From NCBI GenBank assembly GCA_037953745.1, contig JBAKBP010007689.1, positions 33,443-97,442 of the forward strand: a stretch of 64,000 bases of DNA, in the 5' to 3' direction. Of the stretch, positions 11,369 to 22,021 are shown one piece after another (position 1 is the first letter of the stretch; each line of letters starts with the position of its first letter). Position numbers and translations under genes: made by a program. The notes beneath the pieces are model-generated. The model was not told where the DNA came from, did no database searches, and saw nothing but the letters and a program-made list of their open reading frames with translations. The stretch comes from Lithodes maja (taxonomy: Eukaryota; Arthropoda; Malacostraca; Decapoda; Lithodidae).

Positions 11369-12112
11369 TTATTGGTTGGTCTTGTCCTTCGATTTCAACA
11401 TTACCTTAACATCTCTCTCCGTCTGGTTATCCAGGAGATTCGCAGTCAACACCGGAGAGAACAAAATCCTATAATAAGCATTCATAGGTAACCCCTGAGC
11501 CATACCAAGTCTGAGGAGCTGTCGTGACCTGACTGCCTCAAACAAGGCTGTTCGGATTTCAGTGAGCGTTCTAGCCGGGGAAGGGAGGAGGTATTGCTGA
11601 AAAGCCTTAACTAATTCCTCTTTCTGTCGAGGGGGGGCTGGCACAAGTTTGGCAATAGCCTGGGCCGTGTCTCTAGTTAACAGGAAGCTAATCAATTTCC
11701 TGTGGGCATTATCTCTGACCAGAAATTCTCATTGGAGTTCAATAGGTTCAGGAGCAATGAGGGGCAAGGGAAAATCCTCTGCAGTCAATTGAGGGGGCTA
11801 TAAGAAAATCAAAAATAGGGAGCGGGACCCCACCCGGTCGTTGCGTTAGCCAGTCAAACTCGGTAATGGGGGGAGGGGGAACTGGGGACAAGGGGTTAGA
11901 TGGAATATCTACAGCAAATTGTTGCAGTTCCTGATCCCACGTTACCCATGGCCCATCGCCCACCTCACCCAGATTCAGCTCCCTTTGGTCTTTATGTGGA
12001 CCACATCTGTGAAACTTGCTAGGAGGTTCCCCCCCTAGATATACAGAATGACATTCACGAACGTCACCTCGTTCTTGATCATGAGGGCAATTGGGAGTGT
12101 CTGGGTAATAAT
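11369..12112 (-). pseudogene. Gag-like ORF of the 9.85-kb element, C-terminal part
   Basis: Minus-strand frames encode a segment with CPHDQERGDVRECHSVY and GGEPPSKFHRCGPHKDQREL, then DGPWVTWDQELQQFAVDIPS and a proline stretch. After a frame break come SFLLTRDTAQAIAKLVPAPP and a leucine/arginine-rich helical end finishing VMLKSKDKTNQ (stop near 11369). The start of this part joins naturally to the protein at 14830 once the intervening L2-like LINE is left out. No enzyme motif is visible. The function is unknown; gag-like is an inference from composition and position. Confidence 0.4.
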
Positions 12113-14812
12113 AAGCATGTTACTTATTTCTCATAAGCGCCAATTTTTCCGAAGAATTCACTAGCGCTCGAAAAGAGAAAGAAAAAAGAACAAAAATCAA
12201 TGCATCAAAAGAAGGCTTATATACAACACACATTTAACAATCACTAGCAGTGGCAAAATAGCCTAAACTCTATAGCCATCTGTCATGACACCTCTCTCAA
12301 GATCATAGCTTCTCTCAAAGAGAAAAGTCTTAAGTTGTCTCTTGAAGTATTCAACAGAACTCAGTTGTCTCATGGACAGCGGCAACCTGTTATACAACCT
12401 CGGAGACATGTAGGAGAATGACCTCTCAAAGAAAGAAGACTGCTGGAAAGCCCTTGGTTCATCAAGACGAAAAGGGTCATTGTCATGACGCACAACTACA
12501 CCATGGTGTGCCGGTGGGCGCCTGAGCAGCTCCGCAAGGTACCTAGGCTCACCAAATTTGAGAACCTTAAAAGTCACCAAACACAACTTAAATTCTATTC
12601 TTGCTCTTACTGGCAGCCAGTGCAGTTCTATGTGCAGAGATGTAGTAGGAGTTCTAGGTGGAACACCAAAAATTAGTCTTGCGGCCCTGTTAAGAACAGA
12701 CTGAACTTTCTTCAAAATATAATTTGGAAGACCCACCAACAGGGCATTGCAATAATCAACACGAGAGAAGACCAATGAGTGAACCAACGTCAGGAGGCAA
12801 CGTCTGGTTATAAACGGCTTCACCAAATAGAGATTTCTGATGTGCAAGTAACAACTTTTAACTATCTGGTTTACATGCTCTTTGAAATCTAATCGGGAGT
12901 TCACATAATACACCCAGATTTCGAACAGAGTTGGCCGGTCGCAGCTGAGATCCACCCACATTGATGGAGAGGGCACCTACTATATCATCAGCTCTTCTAT
13001 TTCCTCGGATGATGAGAATATCAGTTTTACCATCATTTAGTTTAAGTTTTCTCGCTCTCATCCACTTCTTAATATCAGACATCAACAATTCCATCTTACT
13101 CCGTATATCAACTATATTTGTGATTCTCACATAAATCTGGGTGTCATCTGCATAAAAGTGAAAGGTGACATTATGTGCACGAAGCAGAAGAGACAAACTG
13201 CTAATATAAATTATAAATAGGATAGGACCTAAAACTGATCCCTGACCATACTGCAGGGGTGTCGAGTCCGAGACCACTTGATTTACCATCACACTCTGGG
13301 ATCTACCTGACAAGTACGACCCAAGAAGCAAGAGAGCGGAGTCACGCACACCACAATCATAAAGATCACTCAATAACAACTCGTGATCCACTGTGTCAAA
13401 AGCCGCAGAGAGATCAAGCAAGACCAATAGTGAGGCCACACCATTGCAAATGTTCTCAACTAGATCATTATGTACTCTAATCAATGCTGTTTCAGTTGAA
13501 TGATGCTGTCGGTAAGCAGACTGAAAAATTGGGATAGTTTCATTCTGCTGAAGTAGTGGTTGTAATTGGTCAAGTATTGCACGCTCTAATATCTTTGATA
13601 TGAAGGACAGGTTGGAGACAGGACGATAGTTCAACATGTTCTCAACATCAAGTCCAGGCTTCTTTAGAGTAGGTCGGAGTAGTGCATGCTTTTCAGAATG
13701 TGGGAAGCTACCTTCAGAGAAGCACTTATTAATTATTTTGGAAATAAACTCAACTGTGTGATCATAGACTCTTGGTAGCTTGGAAACATTTATGGGATCC
13801 AACGGGCAAAATGTTTTATTGAGGTTTCTTATGTAGGACGAGATCATGACCACCTCTACTGAGTGAAAGGATGAGAGGACATTATTAGGAATGTGTCGGG
13901 GTTGGAGTACAACTGAAAGTTCTTCACCAACAGAAGCATCATCCAGTTCCTGTCTTATGCGAGTTATGTTGCCAGCAAAAAATGCCACAAAGTTGGCAGC
14001 CAACTCGGCATCGGGTACAGAAGGTCTTAAGCCGACTCTTGTTTTTCCAAGTAAACTGTTTACAATTGAAGCCAACCTCCTCTGGTCGTTACCACACGAG
14101 TCAACTTTTCCCTGATAATACACTTTCTTTTCATCTTTGATTTTGTGGACCACAGCTCTTCTGGCTGACTGATATTGCAACCATGTAGAGTCTGTTTTAT
14201 TTTTCCGCCATTCACGTTCAGCTCTTCTACGCGCTCTTCTAAGAAATTTAACTCGAGTGCTATACCAGGGCGAATCATCTCGTACTATGATTTTCTTCTC
14301 TACTTCTGGACAGTGATGATCGAACACTAATTTAAGTGCATTTCCATGTACCTCCACCAGCTCATCTGAAGTAAGGTTGGAAGTATCAATACTTCCCAAG
14401 TACTGTTTTACTTCACTGCTAGCCAAATTTAGGTCTGCATTTTTATAATTTCTAAATCTGATTACTTTTTCATGTGTGAGTGGCTTAGGGAAATCAAAGC
14501 TGAAAGTAATCAAAGCATGATCAGAGGTATTAGGGTCAGCATTCTCAACATCAACATCCAGAACACCACCACAACCCACAGGAGAGAAAACCAAGTCAAG
14601 GGTGTGTCCTAAGATATGAGTTGGGTGGGACACATGGTTTACAAAATTGTTCTGATCAGTCAACTCAAGGAACTCAGGAGAGAATGGCTTCAGATGAGGG
14701 CTGTCAACCCAGTAATTAAAATCTCCACATATCAAAAGTCTTCCGGTTTTAGCAGAAAATTCCTCGAGAAACTGCCCAAACTCTTCCATAAAACCCCTAT
14801 CTGTGCCACGAT
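12113..14812 (-). mobile_element. L2-group LINE, 5'-truncated, inserted in a gag-like ORF
   Basis: The minus strand encodes the second half of an apurinic-type endonuclease (LLICGDFNYWVDSPHL; NTSDHALITF). A full RT follows (NYRPVSNLSFISKILERAIL, AYRQHHSTETALI, LLDLSAAFDTVDHELL, HFYADDTQIYV), with a C-terminus rich in LHWLPVRARIEFKLCL-type motifs characteristic of L2/Rex1-like LINEs. The box before YADD reads LQYGQGSVLGPILF, lacking the usual VP of GVPQGS, an in-frame 6-nt loss. A frameshift near 12900 separates the main frame (to 12858) from the C-terminal frame (12976-12263). The 3' UTR ends near 12113-12140. Inactive. Confidence 0.82.
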
Positions 14813-15728
14813 AATGAGGGTCCTGGACCGGGGAATCTGCCGGAAGAGGAACCAGAAGGCATGGGTTGTAAACAAAATACTGAAAATTAGCAGGGTCAGG
14901 TCTAGCATAGATAGGAACCTGTAACACTGTACCGTGAGCATCTTTTGCCCTTAAGACATGTTTACGGTTAACTTCAATCCCCCACTCCTTCGGCACTGGG
15001 ACCTCCCCTTGTGTCGACTTATGCCCCTCCCCTTGTGTCACAGCTGTAACCGGAAGCCAGAGCCTTCCTGGTGCTTTGATGACCTGGGATTGTTTAAGGA
15101 CTACCGGCGGGACTAGGGGGCCAGCGGGGTGAGAGGTGGGAGTGCAAGAGGGATCTGGCGGGCTAATAACCTTATGGGGCCTTTCCATCGAGGGAGATAA
15201 ATAAGGTTGAGTATCATCTGAACCCACAGAACTATTATGGCCGAGGTGTTCCTGACTAGAAACTGACCCAGTTCCCCTCCTAGTCAAGGGGGATCTAATG
15301 GAGGGAGAAGCAAGTAACCAATCATCCGCCGGTAGTCCCTGCTTGGGTTGACCGGCGGAAGGGGGAGCTATGTTAGAGGGCTTGGACACGCCCATGAACT
15401 CTGGGTCCCCTAACCCTGGGGATTGCGTCGAGGTTGAGGGATGGACTACTGGCTCTGGCAACGAACCTGGGGCAACATCTAAGGCCTGAGGCCAATTCTC
15501 GTGCCCCGCAGGCCGGGAAAGAACTGGCCTGGCCAGCGCCGGGCCCGTAGGCAACGGGTGGTCAATTATGCGGGTCGTTGGTGGCCCGGCGGAGGAGACT
15601 GCCGGAGCGGGAATTCCTACATTGATATGAGGGGAGTAAGGCATAGATACACTGTGAGGTGGGCTCAGTGCCCGAGTAGGGGTTTGACCCTGCTTAATAG
15701 CGCACTGACTGATCACCTTCTGTAACAA
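14813..15728 (-). pseudogene. Proline-rich gag-like ORF of the 9.85-kb element, N-terminal part
   Basis: About 300 codons open from 15728, rich in Pro, Ser and Thr, with no transmembrane or catalytic motif. Recognisable segments are LPADDWLLASPSIRSPLTRR, PGRLWLPVTAVTQG and VPKEWGIEVNRKHVLRAKDA, the last looking folded rather than disordered. The frame then runs without a stop into the L2-like LINE at about 14812, producing a 956-codon chimeric frame that ends at 12858. The chimera is an accident of insertion, not evidence for a fused protein. The family was not recognised. Confidence 0.45.
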
Positions 15729-15849
15729 TTAATTTAGCTGCACAGACGTAAAACCTGTTGGATCGGATTGTGTTGGTAGCCTAACTTGTCGGTCTGTTTG
15801 TATCAGAGTGTCAGTGTATGTCCTAGGGCTGGTCACTAGTGTTTGACTG

Positions 15850-16868
15850 CTACTCGCCGTGGCCGGATGGGGGTGAACCACCAGCCATTGACTTCTGGTC
15901 ACTTGGCGGTGGTGGTGGTGCCAGAGTGGCCGCAGGTTGAGAACCTACATTCTTGGAGGCGGCCGTCAAGCCGAGCTGGTCCTCAGAAGGAACCAGGAGT
16001 GTCGCGTGAGACCTCATGGTCGTAACCACATGTGATGTAAAGACACCCGGAGACTGAGTAGAGGTATGAGCCATATCGGCCGGCGGAGCCTGTTTGTTTG
16101 ACAACACTAACTTGGAACCTTGGAGCCTAACGTGCACAGTTTGCCTAAGTCTACTGGCGGTGCGAGAGGGGCCGGCGTCCGGCCCGAGGCGGCCGCCGGA
16201 CCTTTTAGCTGTGTCACCGTGAGATCTACTTGCGGAGAAGTAGTAGTTTAATTAGAAAGCAAAACACGTCGTGGTGGGCTCGAGAGCCGGCGGATCTTGT
16301 CAGGCAGATACTGTAGTCCGTGCAGTCCGTTCTCCTCAGGTTGCCCGCCGGTGGGGCTGGGTGGGCAGATTTGAGGCATTCCGGTGACATTAAGCGGCTC
16401 CTCTTGGATGGGGGAGAGGAGCACTGTGCAGATGTCATGGAGGACGTAGGAGACGCAATGTTCAACAAAGGTATAGGGGAGTTGTGTGACTGGTGAGCTA
16501 TATGATCATCAAATGAATACAACTGAACTACCCTCAATAATTCTGGGTTATCACATGACAGTTCTGTGTTAGCTACTTGAGAAGCATATGCCTTAAACTT
16601 AGTCTTAACGGCAATGAGAGTGAGAAAACAAGACGTATCTTGGGCAGCGAGCGATTCCTCGAACAGATCTGAACATACCGGACATGTACGAGATGTCCAT
16701 ATGAAAGAGGTTCTGTTTAAACAATGAACACACCTGATACACCGGCTGTGGGCAGGTATCGGCATCAAAAGACATGAGGGAGTTGAGCAGACTGTAAACA
16801 AAGGCATGATTCAGAGACTCCTCTCCCCGGCGGGAACGTTGCGGTAGCCGGCTGTCCTGAGAATTCAC
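15850..16868 (-). pseudogene. Cys-rich ORFs upstream in the 9.85-kb element
   Basis: Overlapping minus-strand frames. The clearest (16807-16226, 193 codons) has a zinc-binding-like pattern RCIRCVHCLNRTSFIWTSR followed by TCPVC, i.e. C-x2-C-x2-C and C-x2-C, then an acidic/serine-rich region (SPPSKRSRLMSPE). A further frame (16137-15850) is proline- and serine-rich. Such a Cys module followed by a proline-rich protein resembles the N-terminus of gag proteins in some tyrosine-recombinase retroelements, but this is from memory and untested. Frames change between pieces, so the region is probably decayed. Confidence 0.35.
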
Positions 16869-18307
16869 CTGGAAAGAAAATTTTTCCAGGAATCAATGCT
16901 CATAAGGATATACAGAGAGAGTCTCACACATCCTAACCTCCCAGTGCAAGAAGAATAGGAGGCTACGGCCTCCTCATTTTTCTTATCCCTAAGAGGGCGT
17001 GAATAACCGATTCCCATGCCCCTGGGCAACATGAGAAAGGGATATCACTGATCCAGAGGGCAACCGTTACGACCTAGGTCATATAACAGGAAGCCCACTG
17101 GCGGTGGACCGCTCTGTGCTCTACCAAACACACAAGCAGCCGCTGATCTTGTTTACGGACTGGGCCGCCGGCACGGCAGGGTAAACGCCACTAAGTAAGC
17201 GCGCTAGCTTATGACGAGTCACAAGTGCAGTGTCCGCCGGGGTCGTAACTCACTGGGCCGCCGGCAAGGCGGGGTAACGACCCTATGATCCCGCGTCAGA
17301 AACTGACTAGTCATAGTTACCGGGGGACCCCTAACGGTGAGTATAGGTTTGTTCCGTAAACGAAAAAAACACCCGCCGGAGGACTGTTGACCGTGCAGCC
17401 GCCGGAAGGCGGAGGCAACGTCCGAGGGGCTCCAAAGCACCTTACCAACCAGTGTTATACATCGGAGTCCGCCGGACCCAAGAGGGTCCAGGAACCAGGG
17501 GGGGTAGCGGCACCGCAACTTCCACCGACTCTAACACGGTGAGGGGGAGACAAGCCCGGGAAAACGCCGGCACGAACCAACGGCTACAAAACCGAGGCCG
17601 GCGGGACAAGCAGAGGGAGGGGGGGACTCGGATCAAGGCACAACCACGAGATAACCCGACCCAAAACTCACGCACTCCCACGCGTGGAACGTTTTGCAGG
17701 ACTCCCGGAAAGTGGCACACTAACCAACAGGGAGACTCCACAAAACACAGGGGACATAATAAATCACAATAATAGTAAAAAATTAAAGAACCCCCCAAAA
17801 CTAGATAACCTACAGGCTTATCCAGGAAAACACAACAGACTACACGGATGAAACATGAATAGCGCCAAAAAGGGCGAAGAGATAGCCCCCAAGTGGGGCC
17901 TCTCTGCAGGCTCGAACGCCGGAAGACCTCACAGCCACGTGTGACAATCCTAACCCTGGCACGACTGCAACAAAGGCAGGGTCCCTAGACCCTTGGGCTG
18001 AACAAAGGAACAGCAAGAAAACTGAAGAAAAGCCTCCTAACTAAGGAAATAAGCAAAAACTAAGGCGCATAGCAACAGTAAAACACCACGTGTGGTGGCA
18101 ACATTTAACACAATGAGTAAGCGCCTGGATGTACCCTAATTTAACACTTCCTGCGGGCCAACAATAACACAACCCGTGCTAGCTAGTCTAAACCCTGCTC
18201 ACTATCTCCCAGATATATACCAATGAGAAAAGACTCACTAGAGGAGAGCGAACGTCGAATGAAGCCGGAGCGCGGGGGCACTAGTGTTGACAGGAGGCCC
18301 GCGGGGA
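16869..18307. other. Non-coding part of the 9.85-kb element
   Basis: GC-rich with repeated CCGCCGGCA(A/C)GGC(A/G)GGGTAA words (for example near 17165 and 17260). Open frames here, such as 17452-17772, are low-complexity and lack motifs. Likely the leader region of the element read on the minus strand. Confidence 0.4.
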
Positions 18308-18612
18308 AGAGAAGGACGAATTGTTGCGCTTGGCGAGAGGCGGTAAGAAGCCACAATGCAAGAAAATCCACCGAATGTGGGAAGCTTGTGAATAACAGTG
18401 TTAAAGTGGAAATTCTTTTCCCTTTTTTTGTTCACTTATTTTTTACGAAGTTTTTCGTAGTGGGTACCCGATCTGTGACGACACCATAAGAGAAGTAGCA
18501 TTGCACTTATGAAGATGACTCCTATTCTTCCCCGCGGCGGTTTATTCAAACGACTGACGTGTGTGTTGAATGGAGACTATTATACTAATAGGCAACATCG
18601 TCAATGATGAAG
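18308..18612. repeat. Inverted copy of 8328-8632 (~305 bp)
   Basis: Reads as the reverse complement of the foldback spacer at 8328-8632 with few mismatches. Shared phrases include GATCGGGTACCCACTACGAA and CACTTTAACACTGTTATTCA. Together with the 34-bp ends it defines inverted terminal regions about 10 kb apart. Confidence 0.85.
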
Positions 18613-18625
18613 GGGCCACTATTAA

Positions 18626-18800
18626 ATAAGATAGATTGAAATAACATTGAAACAGCTGCTTGTGGATGACCACCAATGTTTTGGTGGAAAGGTATATTGA
18701 AGACAAGCTTCAATATAGTGAAAGAATCATTATGGCATGGCAAAATTAGCATATCCTTACAAAGTAGCCTAACAGCACTTCTGACATGGTCAGCATTTAC
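18626..18800 (-). other. Exon-like open segment of unknown identity, cut by the 9.85-kb element
   Basis: On the minus strand a pyrimidine-rich tract ending in CCCCCCAG (about 18800) precedes an open frame reading NADHVRSAVRLLCKDMLILP and on to GGHPQAAVSMLFQSILF, then meets the end of the 9.85-kb element at 18625. Composition and the good acceptor make it look like a host exon or exon relic. It matches no part of LASP known to me and no donor remains. It could also be a chance frame. Confidence 0.3.
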
Positions 18801-19211
18801 TGGGGGGTTCCCAAGACAAAGCAAAACATTTGAAATAATTATATAGATGACATATGAGAATACTTTATAGAAATGTAATTAAATATGAACTGTATCTTCA
18901 TCTTTCAAACAATACACAAGATTATATAGGTTATCTTCTGTCAAGAAAAAAGTTAGATATTCCTCAAAATCCTTACCTGAAATTTGAAAGGGTATAATAT
19001 GTATTTGAAGTTGCAGTAATTATGCAGCACAACAGTGTGGTTAGTGAATATGATAATCTAGCTATGGTGAAAATCAGGCAAAGTACAGTATGAACCATAC
19101 TCCAATATGCTATACCAATGCAACAGGAATTCTTGCTGGGTAAAGAATATAAATAAATAAATATACTAATATAGATGGTTTGACTGGTGAATTAAAGACT
19201 AGTCCTGTGCA

Positions 19212-19305
19212 TTACACTCGTCTACCTTCATTCTCATCTACCGGATCCCCTCTCTTGCGTTCCATCTCAGACTTCTTGGCAAGGTCTCCGTGGTACACAA
19301 CATTG
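19212..19305 (-). CDS. Lasp: LASP exon, C-terminal nebulin-repeat region
   Basis: LASP is an actin-binding scaffold (LIM domain, nebulin repeats, often an SH3 domain) at muscle and focal-adhesion actin structures. On the minus strand an acceptor TGTTGCAG (AG at 19307-19306) precedes an exon starting at 19305. It encodes NVVYHGDLAKKSEMERKRGD and then PVDENEG. This follows directly on the upstream exon's KNTQIIS, with a serine codon split 2+1 across the intron, as in the second nebulin repeat of arthropod LASP. A candidate donor (GAAG|GTAGAC) ends the exon at 19226. If it is not used, the frame stops at 19212-19214, giving a short isoform without SH3. The SH3 exon was not found and would lie below the window or in an unrecognised segment. 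Confidence 0.8.
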
Positions 19306-19505
19306 CTGCAACATACACAAGGACTGTAAGACCTATATTACATTTATTATTACATAAATATTAAAATTAATTATCCTTCGACAGATGATGGAGCTCTTTG
19401 ATATTGGTGTTTATTCCTTTCTATGTCTTATACCCCAAGTCAATTTCATCTGCTTCATCATAAAACCTCCTCTCCTTCAAAGAATTCCCTTAGCCCTTTC
19501 ACTGC

Positions 19506-19908
19506 AGTTGTTGTTGTTGTTCTTGTTGTTCCCCAAGCTGCCTGGCCGAACAGCCCCAAGGCCCCGAGCAAGGCGAAGGCCATAACCGTGCGCCCCCACA
19601 GAACCCTCACTGCCGACCACAATAAAGCCTGGGTGACCGAAGCCACTTCATGGCGGGGAGCTGAGGAGGGTGCGGAAACGCCCCACCCAGGGCCCTGTGC
19701 CCCTCAGCAATTATGAAGAGAAAGTTGAGGGGCAAAGGAAAAAACTGACGCTTTGGCTTCCAATCAAGGTAGACTGGGAGGTCAATCCACGGAAGAGACG
19801 CCGTCACTTGAGATCTAGAAAATATAAAAGTAAAAGGAACAGTCAGAGGAAGCTATGGGTATGGCAGAGATCGCTCAGTTCTCACTCTGATAGACCAGCC
19901 CATCACCG
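19506..19908 (-). mobile_element. SINE S1, copy 2, sharing the LINE-J 3' end
   Basis: Minus-strand SINE. The tail on the left is a complement of (AAC)n, imperfect duplications (C)TTTCACTGC and (C)TATCACTGC flank it at 19496-19505 and 19909-19918. Its 3' 60 bp, read on the minus strand, encode VMAFALLGALGLFGQAA followed by the (AAC)n tail, clearly homologous to the LINE-J terminus (AMAFLRDSGLFGQAA). Its 5' half, beginning GGTGATGGGCTGGTCTATCA, is unrelated to LINE-J and recurs at 51071. No function beyond mobility is implied. Confidence 0.8.
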
Positions 19909-19918
19909 CTATCACTGC

Positions 19919-20165
19919 GGTTGTTGTTGTTGTTGTTGTTACTGTTCCTCAAGCTGTCTGGCCGAGCAGCCCCAAGGTCCCGAGCAAGGCCAAGGCCATA
20001 TAGAGCACCCTCACAAAACACTCCCTGCTTACCACTAATAAAGCTCAGGTGACCGAAGCCACTCCAAGGCAGGGAGCTGAGGAGGGCGCGGAAACGCCCG
20101 GGAAACTAAAGCACCACCCAAGGCCCTGTGCCCCTCAGCAATTAGACGCGCCACGCAAAAGCTTC
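19919..20165 (-). mobile_element. SINE S1-related copy with a different head
   Basis: Directly abuts the previous SINE at its target duplication. The tail (GTT)n and the 3' half match S1 (GGCCTTGGCCTTGCTCGGGA on the minus strand). The 5' part (complement of GACGCGCCACGCAAAAGCTT) differs from the S1 head and resembles sequence near 40030-40070. This suggests a second SINE subfamily that shares only the 3' module. Confidence 0.65.
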
Positions 20166-20238
20166 TTGTGGTGACCACCATCGGAAAATTGTCGCATTGT
20201 CGCAGGACCCTAGGACAAGTGGTAATTTACTTGGTAAC

Positions 20239-21015
20239 TCAACAATATAATAAGCTTCGTTTAAAAGACACTCCATTCACAAATGGTATTTTTTTGGTAG
20301 TAACATATCTATTTGTGCACACACAATTAATATACTGTACATACATAAATTTGTTAAGACTGAGTGTTACACACATAAGTACAGTTTCAGTCGCTTGTCC
20401 TAATGGCGGAATTCCAGGCCTGTTAAGGGTTGCTTCACTTGTCAAGTTCTTGGATTTGAGATCGGCACGTATAGTCCGATCCCAGGTCTTCCTCGGTCCA
20501 CCCCTTGGTGCAGCTCCCTCCACAATCACAGACCTGCATTTTTTCACCCAATTTTTTTCATCCATTCTCTCCACATGTCCATACCATCCCAGTCTACTTG
20601 TACGCATCACCTCGCTAATACTCTTTATACCTAAACGTCTCCTCAGCTCAACATTTGTTATTCTATCCTGTAGCCTGGCCCCACACATCCATCTCACCAT
20701 TCTCATCTCATTACGCTCCATTCTGTTGACATCCTCTACTTTAACGGCACATGTTTCTCATGGTTCTGAGGCATACGTCATTGCACTTCTAACACATGAG
20801 GCATACACCTTTCCCTTCAGGGGGAGAGGCATTCTTTTCATGGTCAGGATTGGCATCAGTTCTCTGAACTTCCCCCAGCCACACCTAATTCTAGCAACAG
20901 TGGCAGCCTCGGCCCCACCACCGGCAGAGATGGTATCTCCTAGGTAACAAAACTTGTTCACCAGCTCCAAAGACTCATTTCCAAAATTCACAGCCACAGG
21001 ATCATCACCTAACAC
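20239..21015 (-). pseudogene. LINE RT C-terminal remnant (third RTE-like family)
   Basis: The minus strand encodes LVNKFCYLGDTISAGGGAEA, RIRCGWGKFRELMPILT, YASCVRSAMTYASE, then after one in-frame TGA MERNEMRMVRWMCGARLQDR and RLGWYGHVERMDEKNW. This is the thumb and C-terminal region of an RTE-like LINE that is distinct from the 22-25 kb RTE (compare RWFGHMERM there). The palm and endonuclease are absent. The nonsense codon near 20755 confirms decay. Confidence 0.75.
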
Positions 21016-21043
21016 AAGTATGTATCAACGATAACCCTATATA

Positions 21044-21250
21044 GGGGAGGTGTGGTGGAGTGGTCTTGCCACTGGCCTGGTAATCCAAAGGTCCCGGGTT
21101 CAAATCCTGATGTATCAATGGAAAGATATTATTGGGATGGAATTTGTGCTGTACCTAGTATCAGTGCATTACCACAAGCCCACCGAAACGTCAATAAAAT
21201 ACCCTCATTGTTCCCTGATTAAAATAGCACTGTATGAATATTCCCATATT
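21044..21250 (+). mobile_element. tRNA-derived SINE with tRNA-Thr-like head
   Basis: The head at 21044-21117 folds like a tRNA. The A-box-like TGGTGGAGTGG lies near 21053, an anticodon-loop sequence CTGGTAA (GGT, Thr-like) near 21076, and an exact B box GGTTCAAATCC at 21098-21108. Stem pairing is imperfect and there is no discriminator or CCA context, so this is a SINE head rather than a working tRNA gene. The body downstream has no recognised coding. The internal A and B boxes would serve as a Pol III promoter. Confidence 0.7.
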
Positions 21251-21336
21251 CAAAATATGCTATAGGGGTGCAATGCCTGGTGAGTTATCTGCTCAACAGG
21301 TGGCGTTGTGTGTGTGTAAGTGAGAGTCCGAGTGTA

Positions 21337-21480
21337 GGGAGTGAGACAGTGAAGCACGGGAACGAAGTGGCTTCAGAGATGGGGTCGTTTCGGGCCATGA
21401 GTGAGCACCGTGCCTCATGTGAAGGCAAGATGGCAGGTGCTCGTTGTACTCTACGTGCTTCACATGTCTCACTCCCTAGA
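21337..21480. repeat. Inverted repeat / snap-back segment
   Basis: AGGGAGTGAGACAGTGAAGC at about 21337 is mirrored by GTGCTTCACATGTCTCACTC at about 21458, giving arms of about 22 bp with two changes around a 100-bp loop. A 106-codon plus-strand open frame covers the region but shows no known motif. Confidence 0.55.
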
Positions 21481-21666
21481 CTGGAACAAGACCTCACAGG
21501 CTTCACTGTTCATTGTAAAGCGGTGAATGTTAAGGCTCTCAGCCTATGCCCGAGAGGAAGTAAGTTGGAATATAGAAAAAAAAAATAAAAAATAAAAAAT
21601 AATCATTACACATGGCGAAAACAAATAAATATATGAGAATCCACAAATTGCTTGCAAAGTATGAAT

Positions 21667-21924
21667 GTTAACTTGCTAAGCACCAAATCCTTATAGAAAT
21701 AGTATATATAATAAACACATGTTATAGTAGAATTGTTTACAGTGGAATAAGCTACTGTCAGTAAGTTTAACTATCGTTAAAACTCACTAAACGTCGTTAA
21801 CTTGCTAAGCACCAAATCCTTATAGAAATAGTATATATAATAAACACATGTTATAGTAGAATTGTTTACAGTGGAATAAGCTACTGTCAGTAAGTTTAAC
21901 TATCGTTAAAACTCACTAAACGTA
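21667..21924. repeat. Perfect 129-bp tandem duplication
   Basis: The 129-bp unit starting GTTAACTTGCTAAGCACC at 21667 is repeated at 21796 with no visible difference except the last base. The identity implies a very recent duplication, or an assembly duplication. Confidence 0.93.
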
Positions 21925-22021
21925 TGGATGCGTATTTATATGAGTATATGGCAGGAGGGAGGCCATGGAGGCAGCTCTAAAGCCTGTCCTTGGCCCCACC
22001 CCTCAAATGTACAACTATTAT

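Larger units (their letters stand above)
8770..18621 (-). mobile_element. Unclassified 9.85-kb element with 34-bp terminal inverted repeats
   Basis: The left end (TAGTGGCCCCTTCATCATTG and on to 8803) recurs inverted at 18588-18621, and both ends are bordered by TTAA (8766-8769; 18622-18625). The right ~300 bp also occurs in the foldback at 8328-8632. Inside on the minus strand are a Cys-rich ORF (16.2-16.9 kb), a long proline-rich gag-like ORF (about 15728-14830) and its apparent continuation (about 12110-11369), split by an L2-like LINE. No RT, RNase H, tyrosine recombinase, polymerase or DDE transposase belonging to the element was seen. Inverted termini plus a Cys-rich and proline-rich gag-like protein would fit a non-autonomous DIRS-like element; TTAA borders would fit piggyBac or Kolobok. 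Unresolved. Confidence 0.55.

Noticed and set aside
8770..18621. Polinton/Maverick or integrated large DNA virus
   Set aside because: No polymerase B, integrase, ATPase or capsid motif was seen, and the proteins visible are gag-like or LINE-derived.
21044..21117. Functional tRNA-Thr gene
   Set aside because: Imperfect stems and a SINE-like body downstream; called a SINE head instead.
21268..21588. 106-codon plus-strand frame with a GTAAGT donor-like site
   Set aside because: Covers a snap-back repeat, no motif, no acceptor; probably chance.
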